Counted from the first letter of the stretch, positions 18,229-35,759 are shown. The stretch: 64,000 nucleotides of DNA from Collinsella sp. WCA1-178-WT-3 (M1) (GCF_009696325.1 NZ_VUME01000001.1:310001-374000); one strand, 5' to 3'. Numbers and translations are program-made. Notes: generated from the letters alone by a model not told the origin.

Positions 18229-18792
18229 ATGGCGGCGTCAGACGAGGGCTATCAACATATTGAGCATGGGTTTGAGCCCGTGTTTGACCAGCGCTCGCGC
18301 GTTTTGGTGCTCGGGTCGTTTCCCTCGGTGCTTTCGCGCGCCAATGCCTTTTATTACGGCAACCCTCAGAATCGCTTTTGGCGCGTGATGGCCACGTGCC
18401 TCGGTGTGCCTGTGCCGCCCAACGAGGGCGACCCTTTGGTGGGCGGCGAGCCCGCGACGCTCGACGCCTCTATTGCCGCCAAGCGATCCATGCTGTTGAA
18501 CGGTGGTGTGGCCCTGTGGGATGTGGTCGAGAGCTGCGACATTAAGGGGTCGAGCGACGCGAGCATCAAAAACGTTGTGCCGGCATATATCGAACGCATC
18601 ACTGGAGCTGCGCCCATCGAGCGGGTGGTATGCAACGGAGGTACGGCGGGGCGCCTCTATAAGCGCTATCTACAGGAGCGGACGGGTCTGTCCGCTGTCG
18701 TGTTGCCGTCAACTAGTCCCGCTAACGCGGCCTGGCGCCTGGAGCGGCTTGTCGAGCGCTGGCGCGAGGCAGTTGACTGGACCGCACGGTAA
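18229..18792 (+). CDS. DNA-deoxyinosine glycosylase, UDG superfamily
   Basis: This 187-residue protein starts three bases after the GH13 stop and is probably co-transcribed. The signature VLVLGSFPSVLSRANAFYY followed by GNPQNRFWRVM is the active-site region of the hypoxanthine-DNA glycosylase family (UDG family 6), and the C-terminal VLPSTSPANA is the matching DNA-intercalation loop. The enzyme would remove deaminated adenine from DNA as the first step in base-excision repair. The length is normal for the family. The pairing with a glycosidase gene has no clear functional meaning. Confidence 0.85.
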   Translation: MAASDEGYQHIEHGFEPVFDQRSRVLVLGSFPSVLSRANAFYYGNPQNRFWRVMATCLGVPVPPNEGDPLVGGEPATLDASIAAKRSMLLNGGVALWDVVESCDIKGSSDASIKNVVPAYIERITGAAPIERVVCNGGTAGRLYKRYLQERTGLSAVVLPSTSPANAAWRLERLVERWREAVDWTAR

Positions 18793-18793
18793 T

Positions 18794-19453
18794 CTAGATC
18801 CTTGATTGAGCATGGGTGCCGAGGCGTTTGATGATGGCATGCCAGATTGGTGCGGGCACGGCGGGCTTGACGCGCACCATGCCGTCGACATCGACACTAT
18901 CGGCATCGCCGCCGCCAAGCAGCTGCGCATGCTCTATGGAGCAGCCCATGCGCACGGCGCCTACAAGCTTATCCATCGCTTCGGAAAATGGCCGGCGTAA
19001 GAGGCCCATACGCGGGGAGTGGCGAAGCGCCGCAATACCGCTGCCGGCGCAGATGACAACGCCACCGCACCATGGCAGGTCGCGTAGAATACATGCCCGG
19101 TACAGGTGGTCGAGGACTTCGTCCGCCTGCTTGTTGTTTTTTGACAGGGCCTGGACGACGACATAGACGCGTGTCTCTGTATCCCCGAAGCGATCGAGTA
19201 TCTGCTCGACAGCGATTATCGCCTCATCATCAAATGCATCATCAACAGCGAACACCATGCCATCGACTACACCGGCATCATCCGCCTCCAAGTCGACCGA
19301 ACGGGGGAGCGCGGTGTCGGAAAGCTGAGCATAGGCGGCGATGGCATCCTGCAGGTCCCAAAGCAAAAACTCAAGATCGGCGCTCTCGGGAATACTGATA
19401 TATGCAATGGTTTGCAGCGTTTTTGGTACATCGCCGCGTGCAGTTGTCTCCAT
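18794..19453 (-). CDS. Conserved-looking protein of unknown function
   Basis: I do not recognise this 219-residue protein. It has a good start (ATG 19453 with GGAAAGGAGG five bases upstream) and is convergent with the glycosylase gene, its stop lying one base past that gene's end. There is no signal peptide or membrane segment. The middle is alternating beta/alpha in character (TRVYVVVQALSKNNKQADEV), and the C-terminal half has LPWCGGVVICAGSG and PRMGLLRRPFSEAMD, loosely reminiscent of flavodoxin-fold reductases. That resemblance is weak and no function is proposed. Confidence 0.6.
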   Translation of the reverse strand: METTARGDVPKTLQTIAYISIPESADLEFLLWDLQDAIAAYAQLSDTALPRSVDLEADDAGVVDGMVFAVDDAFDDEAIIAVEQILDRFGDTETRVYVVVQALSKNNKQADEVLDHLYRACILRDLPWCGGVVICAGSGIAALRHSPRMGLLRRPFSEAMDKLVGAVRMGCSIEHAQLLGGGDADSVDVDGMVRVKPAVPAPIWHAIIKRLGTHAQSRI

Positions 19454-19546
19454 GCCGCCTCCTTTCCGGTTGGTTTACGTTTAGGTTACACCGTCTGGTG
19501 GCGCGCGGGCGCGCTATCCTAGTGCAACCCTTACGAAAGGAACGCC

Positions 19547-20683
19547 ATGCGTCTACCCATGAATACCTCGCTTGCCACGCTCAAGCCCTCCGGCATCCGC
19601 CGGATCAACGCGCTCGCCGCCCAGCACCCGGGGTGCATCGCGCTCGCGCTTGGCGAGCCCGATTTTCCCACGCCCGATGTGATTAGCGCCGAGGTGACCG
19701 CCGCGCTGGGCCGCGGTGACACGCACTATCCGCCCAACAACGGCCGTCCCGCCCTGCGCGAGGCGCTGTCTACCTACATGGGAGACGCGGGCCTTACGTT
19801 TTCGGCCGACGAGGTCATCCTGACCGACGGCGCGACCGAGGCCCTGTCGGCATCATTTATGGCCATGCTCAACCCCGGCGACGAGGTTATTATCCCCACG
19901 CCGGCCTTTGGCCTGTACGAGAGCATCGTCGTGGCCAACCACGCCAAAGCGGTCTTTTTGGATACGGAGCCCGCGCAATTTCAGATTGACGAGGAAGCGC
20001 TTCGCGCCTGCGTGACGCCGGCGACTAAGGCCATCGTCATCTGCACGCCCAACAATCCTACGGGCTGTATCCTCGACGCGGCATCGCTCGACGCCGTGGC
20101 ACACGTGGCAGAGCAAGCGGGCATCTACGTAATCTGCGACGACGTATATAACCGCCTGGTCTATGTGGATGGCTATGAGCGCTTTGCCCAGCGCCACCCG
20201 GAGCTACGCGAGCAGACGGTGGTCATCGAGAGCTTCTCCAAGCCCTGGGCTATGACCGGCTGGCGCCTGGGTTGGCTCGCAGCTGCAGCCCCCGTCATCG
20301 CCGAGATCGCAAAGGCCCACCAATACTTAGTATCGAGCGCCGTCTCCTTTGAGATGGACGCCGCGGCCCGAGCCCTGACCGTCGACCCAACCCCCATGCT
20401 CAAAGTCTACCGAGCCCGCCGCGAACGCGTGCTCGCAGCCTTAGACACCATGGGCCTCGACGTAGTGGAACCAGCCGGCGCCTTTTACGCTTTCCCCAGC
20501 ATCAAACAATTCGGCCTAACAAGCGAAGACTTCTGCATCAAAGCCATCAAAGAAGCCAACGTAGCCCTAGTCCCCGGAGACTGCTTCGGAACCGAAGGCC
20601 ACGTCCGCTTAAGCTACTGCGTCTCCGACCAAGATCTGGACGAAGGCCTCCGCCGCCTGTCCACCTTCGTCTCAACCCTATAA
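19547..20683 (+). CDS. Class I/II pyridoxal-phosphate aminotransferase
   Basis: This 378-residue fold-type I aminotransferase is cytoplasmic. Visible landmarks are ALGEPDFPTP (substrate contact), TDGATEALSA (PLP phosphate), CTPNNPTG (conserved Asn), CDDVYNRLVY (Asp/Tyr) and SFSKPWAMTGWRLG with the Schiff-base lysine. The C-terminal Arg that binds the substrate carboxylate is in GHVRLSYC. It belongs with aspartate/aromatic/PatA-type enzymes, but the amino donor is not deducible. ATG 19547 has GAAAGGA upstream. Codon use becomes noticeably poorer in G at third positions near the 3' end, from about 20330 onward. A large palindromic element follows. Confidence 0.9.
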   Translation: MRLPMNTSLATLKPSGIRRINALAAQHPGCIALALGEPDFPTPDVISAEVTAALGRGDTHYPPNNGRPALREALSTYMGDAGLTFSADEVILTDGATEALSASFMAMLNPGDEVIIPTPAFGLYESIVVANHAKAVFLDTEPAQFQIDEEALRACVTPATKAIVICTPNNPTGCILDAASLDAVAHVAEQAGIYVICDDVYNRLVYVDGYERFAQRHPELREQTVVIESFSKPWAMTGWRLGWLAAAAPVIAEIAKAHQYLVSSAVSFEMDAAARALTVDPTPMLKVYRARRERVLAALDTMGLDVVEPAGAFYAFPSIKQFGLTSEDFCIKAIKEANVALVPGDCFGTEGHVRLSYCVSDQDLDEGLRRLSTFVSTL

Positions 20684-20730
20684 CCATCAGGGACGCAACA
20701 CATCAGCCCACCGACATAAGGGTTATGCGT

Positions 20731-20965
20731 GGGGGCGTCGCTCAACGGAAAACCGGGCTGCCCCATAGTTGACGCAGGCACGCTCCGCCGAAGGCCAGGC
20801 GCAAGGTTTCCGTAGATTCCGCACGAGCCGGAAAGCACTTAATGTGCTTTCCGAGCGAGCCCAGGACCTGACCGAGCGGAAACCTTGCGCCTGGCCTTTG
20901 GCGGCGCGACCGAGATGGTGGAATTGTGTGCAGCCCGGTTTTCCGTTGACCGACGCCGGGGTCCC
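20731..20965. repeat. Long-stem palindromic element, copy 1
   Basis: The outer arms (TCAACGGAAAACCGGGCTG and complement) and inner arms (GGCCAGGCGCAAGGTTTCCG and complement) form a very long hairpin. The centre holds AAGCACTTAATGTGCTT with TTCCGCACG on one side and CAGGAC on the other. The same core is found at 31977 and 37719, but with other arms. The right outer arm runs into the presumed rplJ promoter. Confidence 0.9.
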
Positions 20966-20974
20966 CGCCATAAT
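20946..20974 (+). promoter_or_regulatory. Predicted rplJ promoter
   Basis: TTGACC and CATAAT are separated by 17 bases, just before the L10 leader. The -35 hexamer overlaps the right arm of the palindromic element. Confidence 0.45.
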
Positions 20975-20984
20975 ACTTTCGGTT

Positions 20985-21088
20985 CACGCACGAATCCGCT
21001 GCCAGAGACAGCCGGTGCAAACGGGCATTGCCCGCGAGCTCAATGGGATATCCCGCCAGCCGAGGTGGTCGAGTAGATATGTCTTCTC
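20985..21088 (+). promoter_or_regulatory. L10 leader RNA (rplJ leader)
   Basis: The unit AGACAGCCGGTGCAAACGGG, then CAATGGGATATCCCGCC and AGCCGAGGTGGTCGAGTAGA match the arrangement of the ribosomal L10 leader, in which the L10-(L12)n complex binds the mRNA to limit its own synthesis. It stands directly upstream of rplJ and ends at an attenuator-like hairpin. Family assignment is by memory of the motif. Confidence 0.7.
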
Positions 21089-21125
21089 GCCCCCGTCGCT
21101 CATGCAGCGCGGGGGCTTTCTTTTT
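21089..21125 (+). terminator. Attenuator/terminator in the rplJ leader
   Basis: GCCCCCG pairs with CGGGGGC across a loop and is followed by TTTCTTTTT. Placed 65 bases before rplJ, it probably works as a conditional terminator tied to the L10 leader. Confidence 0.7.
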
Positions 21126-21190
21126 GGACATGCCCCCGTCACGTCCTTGTGGCGGACCGTGCCCGGAAAGAATTCGAGGAGGTGTAATTC

Positions 21191-21712
21191 ATGCCCCAGC
21201 AGTACAAAATCGACAAGGTTGCAGAGATCGAGTCCCGTATCGCCGAGAATGCCGGTCTGTTCGTCGTCAACTACAACGGTCTGACGGTTAAGCAGGCTCA
21301 GGAGCTGCGTCATCAGCTTCGCGAGTGCGGCGCCGAGATGAAGGTCTACAAGAACAACCTGGTCAAGATCGCTCTCAAGAACCAGGAGCAGCCCGAGCTC
21401 GACGAGATCCTCGCCGGCCCCGTCGCTTATGTGTTCTACGAGACCGAGCCGGTCGAGGCCGCTAAGACCCTTAAGGACTTCTCCGCTAAGTCCAAGGGCG
21501 TCCTTGAGATCAAGGGCGGTATCTCCGACGGCAAGGCCGTTTCCGCTGATGATGTTAAGGCTATCGCCGAGCTGCCCACCAAGGACCAGCTTCTCGGCCA
21601 GATCGCCGGTCTCATCTCCGGTTTCGCTCGCGACATCGCTGTCTGCGTCAACGGCGTTTCCTCTGGTCTCGCTCGTTCGATCCAGCAGGTCTCCGAGCAG
21701 AAGGCAGCCTAG
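21191..21712 (+). CDS. rplJ: Ribosomal protein L10
   Basis: This 173-residue protein of the large subunit forms the base of the stalk and anchors L7/L12 dimers. The N-terminal rRNA-binding part is clear (VNYNGLTVKQAQELRHQLRE, MKVYKNNLVKIAL), and the C-terminal helix that binds L12 ends SIQQVSEQKAA. ATG 21191 has GAGGAGGTG upstream. rplK and rplA, which usually precede rplJ, are absent here; an aminotransferase gene and a palindromic element are upstream instead. The leader suggests autogenous control. Confidence 0.97.
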   Translation: MPQQYKIDKVAEIESRIAENAGLFVVNYNGLTVKQAQELRHQLRECGAEMKVYKNNLVKIALKNQEQPELDEILAGPVAYVFYETEPVEAAKTLKDFSAKSKGVLEIKGGISDGKAVSADDVKAIAELPTKDQLLGQIAGLISGFARDIAVCVNGVSSGLARSIQQVSEQKAA

Positions 21713-21814
21713 TCGCTGTTTTCACCCGCGGCGGCAACGCCGCACCCCTGGCGCATTCGCGCCGTGTTTTAACTGATCTCCGTGCACAGACACGGAAACC
21801 GAAAGGACTTAGAA

Positions 21815-22192
21815 ATGGCTAAGCTTACCACCGATGAGATCATCGATGCTCTTAAGGAAATGACCCTTCTCGAGGCTTCCGAGCTCGTTAAGGCTATCGA
21901 GGACACCTTCGGCGTTTCCGCCGCTGCTCCTGCCGCTGTTGTCGCCGCTCCCGCTGCTGGCGCTGCTGAGGCCGAGGAGAAGACCGAGTTTGACGTCGTG
22001 CTCGAGGGCTTCGGCGACAACAAGATCCAGGTCATCAAGGCCGTCCGTGAGCTCACCAACCTTGGCCTGAAGGAGGCCAAGGAGGTCGTCGAGAGCGCTC
22101 CCAAGGCTGTTCTCGAGGGCGCCAAGAAGGAGGACGCCGAGGCTGCCAAGGAGAAGCTCGAGGCTGCTGGCGCTGCTGTCACCCTCAAGTAA
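21815..22192 (+). CDS. rplL: Ribosomal protein L7/L12
   Basis: This 125-residue acidic stalk protein recruits translation GTPases. The N-terminal dimerisation region ([20 protein letters not shown]), an Ala/Pro hinge and the C-terminal factor-binding domain ([30 protein letters not shown]) are all present. ATG 21815 has GAAAGGA upstream; a 102-base gap separates it from rplJ and a strong terminator follows, so rplJ-rplL form a two-gene unit rather than reading into rpoB. Confidence 0.97.
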   Translation: MAKLTTDEIIDALKEMTLLEASELVKAIEDTFGVSAAAPAAVVAAPAAGAAEAEEKTEFDVVLEGFGDNKIQVIKAVRELTNLGLKEAKEVVESAPKAVLEGAKKEDAEAAKEKLEAAGAAVTLK

Positions 22193-22219
22193 TCAGGCTT
22201 TCTCGCCAGATTTCTTTGC

Positions 22220-22258
22220 AGACGGGGTTCGCATTGCGAGCCCCGTCTTTTTTGTTTT
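22220..22258 (+). terminator. Terminator after rplL
   Basis: AGACGGGGTTCGC pairs with GCGAGCCCCGTCT, followed by TTTTTGTTTT. Confidence 0.92.
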
Positions 22259-22503
22259 GGCCCCTCATTCCCATTGCTCGGCACGCAGAACACCTCCGTC
22301 TTCGCCGTGCCAATCCCGTTACCGCTGGGGCATAAAATTGCACCATTCGAGCAATAATTTGCGTTGACCTGCTGAAGAATTGCGTTTGCCTTACGGCGAC
22401 GTATGTCTCCGGCGGTAAGATACTTCGGTATCGCAATTTGGTCTGCGGCCGCCGTGCCGCACGCTTGGGGCGCTTTGCGCCTGCGAAAGGATCCTTGAAT
22501 AAT

Positions 22504-23412
22504 ATGAAGGCAATCATCCCCGCCGCCGGTCTAGGCACGCGTTTTCTGCCTGGCACTAAGTGCACGCCCAAAGAGATGCTGCCGGTTCTCGACAAGCCGG
22601 TTATCCAGTACGTCGTTGAGGAGGCACTCGCTCCCGAGGAGGTCGATGATGCTATCATCGTCACCTCTCCTGGCAAGCCCGAGCTGTTGAACTACTTCCA
22701 GCCCGATCGTTCGCTCGAGAATCTGCTGCGCGAGCGCGGCAAAGATGCATATGCCGATGCCGTTGCCCACGCAGGCGGTATGCCGGTCGACTTCCGCTAT
22801 CAGTACGAGCCCAAGGGTCTCGGCCATGCCATTCGCTCGGCGGCCGATGCTGTGGCGGGGGAGAACTTCCTGGTTCTTCTGGGCGACTATGTTGTGCCCA
22901 ACCATGACATTTGCGACAAGATGCTTGCCGTCTCCAAGGAGCATGGCGGCGCTTCGGTTATCGCTGTTGCCGCGTGTGCTCCCGAGGAGGTCAGCCGCTA
23001 TGGCGTTATCGCCGGCGAGCGCGTGGGCTCCCTCGAGGGCGCTGAGGGCGTTGGCGATGCCGAGCCTGGCGCCGTGTGGCGTATCGGCGGCTTGGTGGAG
23101 AAGCCTGCTCCCGAGGCTGCGCCTTCTAACCTTTACATCGTCGGACGCTATCTGCTGAGCCCGCTGGTCATGGAGCTGCTTGCCGACCAGCAGGCCGGCA
23201 AGGGCGGCGAAATCCAGCTGACCGACGCCATGGCCCGTTCGCTCGACCGCGAGGCCATGTACGCCGTCGTCATCGATCCTCTGTCGGGTTACGACACCGG
23301 CACGCCTTCTGGCTGGATGGCCACCAACGCCCTTATGGCCGCAAGCGATCCTCGCTTTGCCGATGCCTTCTGGGATGCCATCGACGAGCGAGGCGGCTTG
23401 ATGCGCAAGTAA
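22504..23412 (+). CDS. galU: UTP-glucose-1-phosphate uridylyltransferase
   Basis: This 302-residue cytoplasmic enzyme makes UDP-glucose from UTP and glucose-1-phosphate for envelope polysaccharides and galactose use. The nucleotide-binding start AIIPAAGLGTRFLPGTK and KEMLPVLDKPVIQY are characteristic, as are GLGHAI and VEKP. The length is typical of bacterial GalU. ATG 22504 is preceded by GAAAGGATCC at a rather long distance. It is placed between rplL and rpoB with terminators on both sides, so it is its own unit and interrupts the usual rplL-rpoB linkage. Confidence 0.95.
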   Translation: MKAIIPAAGLGTRFLPGTKCTPKEMLPVLDKPVIQYVVEEALAPEEVDDAIIVTSPGKPELLNYFQPDRSLENLLRERGKDAYADAVAHAGGMPVDFRYQYEPKGLGHAIRSAADAVAGENFLVLLGDYVVPNHDICDKMLAVSKEHGGASVIAVAACAPEEVSRYGVIAGERVGSLEGAEGVGDAEPGAVWRIGGLVEKPAPEAAPSNLYIVGRYLLSPLVMELLADQQAGKGGEIQLTDAMARSLDREAMYAVVIDPLSGYDTGTPSGWMATNALMAASDPRFADAFWDAIDERGGLMRK

Positions 23413-23421
23413 ACAGCGCTT

Positions 23422-23457
23422 ACGGGTGCGGACTTCGGTCTGCACCCGTTTTTTTGC
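23422..23457 (+). terminator. Terminator after galU
   Basis: ACGGGTGCGGAC pairs with GTCTGCACCCGT, followed by seven T. Confidence 0.93.
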
Positions 23458-23473
23458 GAACTGCCGCTTAGCT

Positions 23474-23665
23474 CCGGAAAGTGCGACCCACAATTTGGTC
23501 GAATTTTGGGATGCGCTTTCCGGCTGAGGACCCTAGCGGAAAGCGCATCCCAGAATATCGGCTCAGGACGGGATACAGTTTCCCAAACAGGGCTCAATCG
23601 GAAACTGCGACCCAGTTTGAGGCCCCAAAACGGGACGCAGTTTCCGCCCGATCAGCCTTCGCCGC
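23474..23665. repeat. Cluster of hairpins, CGGAAACTGCGTCCCA family
   Basis: At least three imperfect inverted units lie in tandem, for example CGGAAACTGCGACCCAG facing GGGACGCAGTTTCCG. They match the cluster at 5255. They occupy most of the gap between galU and the rpoB promoter. Confidence 0.7.
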
Positions 23666-23807
23666 CATTCCGCCATTCAGCGACGCGCATCAGCAACTCT
23701 GTTCACAGAAAATATATGAACAGGTGTTCGATGCATACCAATCTACCTGCGCATTTTCTGTCGAAAAACTTTGCTACTCCAAAAACTCAATCGCGTCAAG
23801 GCTTTTC

Positions 23808-23835
23808 TTGCCCAACGGTCGGTACCTGATAAACT
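23808..23835 (+). promoter_or_regulatory. Predicted rpoB promoter
   Basis: TTGCCC and TAAACT are separated by 16 bases, with a TG two bases before the -10 element. It lies 73 bases upstream of the rpoB start. Confidence 0.45.
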
Positions 23836-23908
23836 ATTAGGTTGCGATAACTGGCGAAGCTATGCCTCGCCAACCCACCGAGCATTTCCGTGAAGGAGGA
23901 AAAACCTG

Positions 23909-27400
<3,492 letters not shown>

Positions 27401-27406
27401 TTGACT

Positions 27407-31882
<4,476 letters not shown>

Positions 31883-31908
31883 TTTCCCAGTACGTTAACC
31901 GCCCTTCC

Positions 31909-31948
31909 AAAGACCCGCTTCCCAACAGGGGAGCGGGTCTTTTTTGTT
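31909..31948 (+). terminator. Terminator after rpoC
   Basis: AAAGACCCGCT pairs with AGCGGGTCTTT, followed by TTTTG. Confidence 0.93.
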
Positions 31949-31976
31949 GAGGAACGTTGCCCTGACGAGCACGTAG

Positions 31977-32112
31977 GATTTCCGGGACGGGCGGCCCAGG
32001 GGTTAAGTTTGTCGCGAGTTCCGCACGCAAAGGAAAGCACTTAATGTGCTTTCCGTCTTGCGCAGGACTGTAGAACAGCAAACTTAACCCCTATGCCGCC
32101 CGTCCCGGGAAT
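31977..32112. repeat. Long-stem palindromic element, copy 2
   Basis: The arms CCGGGACGGGCGGC and GGGGTTAAGTTTG pair with their complements on the right side. The core between them, GTTCCGCACGCAAAGGAAAG with AAGCACTTAATGTGCTT, is almost identical to copy 3 at 37719 and related to copy 1. The element lies between the rpoC terminator and the rpsL promoter. Confidence 0.92.
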
Positions 32113-32172
32113 CCGCCCTCGCGCACAGGAGGGGATTCCTTTTGTGTAGGCTTTGCGGAAATGTGGCTATTT

Positions 32173-32227
32173 TAGGATACGCCCGGCGGCGTGGTCTGTT
32201 GACGACACAGCTAACGGCACGTATCCT
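32173..32227 (+). promoter_or_regulatory. rpsL promoter with upstream GGATACGCCCG motif
   Basis: TTGACG (32199) and TATCCT (32222) are separated by 17 bases. Just upstream is GGATACGCCCG followed by GGCGTG, a word shared in part with the regions before rplC and rplB. Confidence 0.6.
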
Positions 32228-32320
32228 ATCGAACTGCGTGTTTCGTAGGGGGATGCTGACCCCTCGATTCAAGCCGTTGCACTTTACAGAAAGCTGGAAT
32301 CATTCGAGAAGGAGTACGCT

Positions 32321-32698
32321 TTGCCTACTATTAACCAGCTGGTTCGCCAGGGCCGTCGTTCCGCGCCCAAGAAGTCCAAGAACGCTGCTCTGCAGCACAA
32401 CTCCCAGAAGCGCGGCGTGTGCACCCGCGTCTTCACCACGAGCCCCAAGAAGCCGAACTCGGCTCTTCGTAAGGTTGCCCGTGTTCGCCTCGTCAACGGC
32501 ATCGAAGTTACTGCTTACATTCCGGGTGAGGGCCACAACCTGCAGGAGCACTCCATCGTGCTCGTCCGCGGCGGTCGTGTTCGTGACCTCCCTGGTGTCC
32601 GTTATCACGTCATCCGTGGCGCCTACGACGCTGCTCCGGTCCAGAACCGTATGCAGGCCCGTTCCAAGTACGGTGCTAAGCGCCCCAAGGCCAAATAA
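32321..32698 (+). CDS. rpsL: Ribosomal protein S12
   Basis: This 125-residue protein of the 30S decoding centre is first gene of the str cluster. It starts with TTG at 32321, six bases after AAGGAG, giving the normal N-terminus [11 protein letters not shown]. The streptomycin-related segment [18 protein letters not shown] has the usual lysines, and the second loop is [17 protein letters not shown], so no classical resistance change is seen. It is followed at 73 bases by rpsG. Confidence 0.97.
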   Translation: MPTINQLVRQGRRSAPKKSKNAALQHNSQKRGVCTRVFTTSPKKPNSALRKVARVRLVNGIEVTAYIPGEGHNLQEHSIVLVRGGRVRDLPGVRYHVIRGAYDAAPVQNRMQARSKYGAKRPKAK

Positions 32699-32771
32699 GA
32701 CAGATAACGTTTTGATACTTTCGCCGTGTGCCGCCTAAGCGCCGCACGGTAGACACTTAAGGAGATTTCAC

Positions 32772-33245
32772 ATGCCGCGTCGTGCAGCAGCTAATCGTCG
32801 TGAGGTTCAGCCTGACGCCGTTTACAACAACCGCCTGGTGACTCAGCTCATCAACAAGGTCCTTCTTGACGGCAAGAAGGCCACCGCTGAGCGCATCGTT
32901 TACACCGCTTTCGAGATCGTTGCCGAGAAGTCCGAGGGTGGCGACGCTCTCGCTACCTTCAAGAAGGCTATGGACAACGTCAAGCCCACGCTCGAGGTTA
33001 AGCCCAAGCGTGTCGGTGGCGCTACCTATCAGGTCCCGATGGAGGTCAACTCCCGTCGTTCCACCGCTCTGGGCATCCGCTGGATCGTCAACTTCTCCCG
33101 CGCTCGCAAGGAGAAGACCATGGCTGAGCGTCTCGCAAACGAGATTCTCGACGCTTCCAACGGCCTGGGCGCTTCCGTCAAGAAGCGTGAGGACGTCTTC
33201 AAGATGGCCGAGGCCAACCGCGCGTTCTCTCACTATCGTTGGTAA
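32772..33245 (+). CDS. rpsG: Ribosomal protein S7
   Basis: This 157-residue protein organises the head of the small subunit and contacts E-site t[22 protein letters not shown] is followed by the usual helices and [20 protein letters not shown] 32772 has AAGGAG upstream. The spacer before it contains an inverted repeat (CCGTGTGCCGCC and GCGCCGCACGG) that could be an S7-binding regulatory hairpin as in the E. coli str operon; this is a guess from position. Confidence 0.97.
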   Translation: MPRRAAANRREVQPDAVYNNRLVTQLINKVLLDGKKATAERIVYTAFEIVAEKSEGGDALATFKKAMDNVKPTLEVKPKRVGGATYQVPMEVNSRRSTALGIRWIVNFSRARKEKTMAERLANEILDASNGLGASVKKREDVFKMAEANRAFSHYRW

Positions 33246-33264
33246 GTTAAGGTAAGGAACTAAC

Positions 33265-35364
33265 ATGGCTAAGGCTAAGCACAAGCTTTCCGATACCCGT
33301 AACATCGGCATCATGGCCCACATCGATGCCGGTAAGACCACCACGACCGAGCGTATTCTTTACTACACCGGTAAGACCCACAAGATTGGTGAGGTCCATG
33401 AGGGCGCTGCCACCATGGACTGGATGGTTCAGGAGCAGGAGCGCGGCGTAACCATTACCTCCGCTGCTACCACGTGCTTCTGGAACAAGGACGGTAAGGA
33501 CTACCGCATCCAGATCATCGACACCCCGGGCCACGTTGACTTCACCGCCGAGGTCGAGCGCTGCCTGCGCGTCCTCGATGGCGCTGTCGCCGTCTTCGAC
33601 GCCGTTGCCGGCGTCCAGCCCCAGTCTGAGACCGTTTGGCGTCAGGCTTCTACCTTCAACGTTCCCCGCATCGCCTTCATCAACAAGTATGACCGCGTGG
33701 GCGCTGACTTCTTCAACGCTATCGAGACCATGAAGGATCGTCTCGACGCCAACGCCGTGGCCGCTCAGGTCCCGATGGGCGCCGAGGACAACTTCTGGGG
33801 CGTCATCGACCTGGTCACCATGACTGCATGGGACTTCAAGGCCGATGAGAAGGGCATGACCTACCCCGAGCCGATGGACGAGATCCCGGCTGAGTTCGCC
33901 GACATCGCTGCCACCAAGCGCGAGGAGCTCCTCGACGCCGCTGCCAGCTTTGACGACGAGCTCATGGAGAAGATCCTCATGGAGGAGGACTTCACCGTCG
34001 AGGAGCTCAAGGCTGCTCTTCGCAAGGGCGTTCTGGCCAACGAGCTCAACCTCGTCTTTGTGGGCTCCGCCTACAAGAACAAGGGCGTTCAGGAGCTGCT
34101 CGACGCTGTCGTCGACTACCTGCCCAGCCCGCTCGACGTTGAGGCCGTCACCGGTACCGATCCGGAAACCGGCGAGGAGATCGTGCGTCATCCCTCCTTC
34201 GACGAGCCCTTCTCCGGCCTGGTCTTCAAGATCATGACCGACCCGTTCGTCGGTAAGCTCACCTACGTCCGCGTTTATTCCGGTCGCGCCGAGTCCGGCT
34301 CCTACGTGGTCAACGCCTCCAACGGTCAGCGCGAGCGCCTCGGCCGCATCCTCGAGATGAACGCCGCCGAGCGTATCGACCGTGACGACGCTTGCGCCGG
34401 TGACATCGTCGCCTGCGTTGGCTTCAAGAACTCCACCACCGGTGACACCCTGTGCGCCGAGGGCAAGGAGATCGTCCTCGAGAAGATCGAGTTCGCTAAG
34501 CCCGTTATCGACGTTGCCATCGAGCCCAAGACCAAGGCCGAGCAGGACAAGATGTCCCTGGCTCTGACCAAGCTCGCCGAGGAGGACCCGACCTTCACGG
34601 TGTCCACCAACCACGAGACCGGCCAGACCATCATCGCCGGCATGGGCGAGCTGCACCTCGAGATCATCGTTGACCGTCTGCTCCGTGAGTTCAAGGTTGA
34701 CGCTAACGTCGGTAAGCCCCAGGTTGCCTACCGCGAGACCGCTGGTCACGACGTCGAGAGGGCTGAGGGCAAGTTCGTCCGTCAGTCCGGCGGTCGCGGT
34801 CAGTACGGCCACGCCGTCATCAAGCTCGAGAAGATGGAGGAGGGCTTCGGCTACGAGTTCGTCAACGCTATCGTCGGCGGCGTCGTGCCCAAGGAGTACA
34901 TCCCGTCCATCGACAAGGGCATCCAGGAGGCCCTGAACACCGGTGTTATCGCCGGCTTCCCGGTCCTCGACGTTAAAGTCACCCTGTTCGACGGTTCTTA
35001 CCACGAGGTCGACTCCTCCGAGGCCGCCTTCAAGATCGCCGGTTCCATGGCTATCAAGGACGCCCTCAAGAAGTCCGATCCGCAGCTGCTCGAGCCGATC
35101 ATGGCTGTCGAGGTCGAGACCCCCGAGCAGTACATGGGCGACGTTATGGGCAACCTCTCCGGTCGCCGCGGCAAGATCGAGGGCATGGAGGATCGCAAGA
35201 ACACCAAGCTCATCCGTGCCAAGGTGCCGCTGGGCGAGATGTTCGGTTACGCTACCGACCTTCGCTCCCAGACCCAGGGCCGTGCATCCTACACGATGCA
35301 GTTCGACTCTTATGAGCCTGCGCCCAAGTCCATCGTGGACGAGGTCATGAGCAAGAACGCCTAA
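33265..35364 (+). CDS. fusA: Elongation factor G
   Basis: This 699-residue GTPase drives translocation. G1 [17 protein letters not shown], the switch region [15 protein letters not shown]3 DTPGHVDF and G4 NKYDRVG are intact; domains II-V follow, with domain IV segment [16 protein letters not shown] 33265 lies 19 bases after rpsG. The tuf gene, which usually follows fusA, is absent: the next gene is rpsJ. Confidence 0.97.
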   Translation: MAKAKHKLSDTRNIGIMAHIDAGKTTTTERILYYTGKTHKIGEVHEGAATMDWMVQEQERGVTITSAATTCFWNKDGKDYRIQIIDTPGHVDFTAEVERCLRVLDGAVAVFDAVAGVQPQSETVWRQASTFNVPRIAFINKYDRVGADFFNAIETMKDRLDANAVAAQVPMGAEDNFWGVIDLVTMTAWDFKADEKGMTYPEPMDEIPAEFADIAATKREELLDAAASFDDELMEKILMEEDFTVEELKAALRKGVLANELNLVFVGSAYKNKGVQELLDAVVDYLPSPLDVEAVTGTDPETGEEIVRHPSFDEPFSGLVFKIMTDPFVGKLTYVRVYSGRAESGSYVVNASNGQRERLGRILEMNAAERIDRDDACAGDIVACVGFKNSTTGDTLCAEGKEIVLEKIEFAKPVIDVAIEPKTKAEQDKMSLALTKLAEEDPTFTVSTNHETGQTIIAGMGELHLEIIVDRLLREFKVDANVGKPQVAYRETAGHDVERAEGKFVRQSGGRGQYGHAVIKLEKMEEGFGYEFVNAIVGGVVPKEYIPSIDKGIQEALNTGVIAGFPVLDVKVTLFDGSYHEVDSSEAAFKIAGSMAIKDALKKSDPQLLEPIMAVEVETPEQYMGDVMGNLSGRRGKIEGMEDRKNTKLIRAKVPLGEMFGYATDLRSQTQGRASYTMQFDSYEPAPKSIVDEVMSKNA

Positions 35365-35424
35365 GTTCGAGCTCCCTGTTACGTAATCCGCGAGAACATC
35401 TCTCGCACTCTTTGGAGGTTTAAG

Positions 35425-35733
35425 TTGGCTACCCAGAAGATCCGCATTCGCCTCAAGGGCTATGATCACGAGGTCGTCGATCAGTCCGCGAAGCTCATTG
35501 TCGAGACCGCTCAGAAGACCGGCGCTCGCGTTTCCGGCCCCATCCCCCTGCCCACCGAGCGCAACCTCTACACGGTCATCCGCTCGCCGCACAAGGACAA
35601 GGACTCCCGCGAGCAGTTCGAGATGCGCACCCACAAGCGCCTCATCGACATCCTCGACCCCACCTCGGGCACCGTTGATTCGCTCATGCGTCTCGACCTC
35701 CCCGCTGGCGTCGACATCGACATCAAGCTCTAA
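35425..35733 (+). CDS. rpsJ: Ribosomal protein S10
   Basis: This 102-residue 30S protein also acts in transcription antitermination in other bacteria through NusB. The sequence [20 protein letters not shown] and [18 protein letters not shown] are family landmarks. It starts with TTG at 35425, seven bases after GGAGG. Normally it opens the S10 operon, but here it closes the str cluster, followed by a terminator and two unrelated genes. Confidence 0.97.
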   Translation: MATQKIRIRLKGYDHEVVDQSAKLIVETAQKTGARVSGPIPLPTERNLYTVIRSPHKDKDSREQFEMRTHKRLIDILDPTSGTVDSLMRLDLPAGVDIDIKL

Positions 35734-35759
35734 GCTTTTTGCTCGATAGTGCGATTTGT

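Noticed and set aside
33247-35634. A 795-codon minus-strand frame opposite fusA and rpsJ
   Set aside because: Same antisense artefact of codon bias; fusA and rpsJ on the plus strand are certain.
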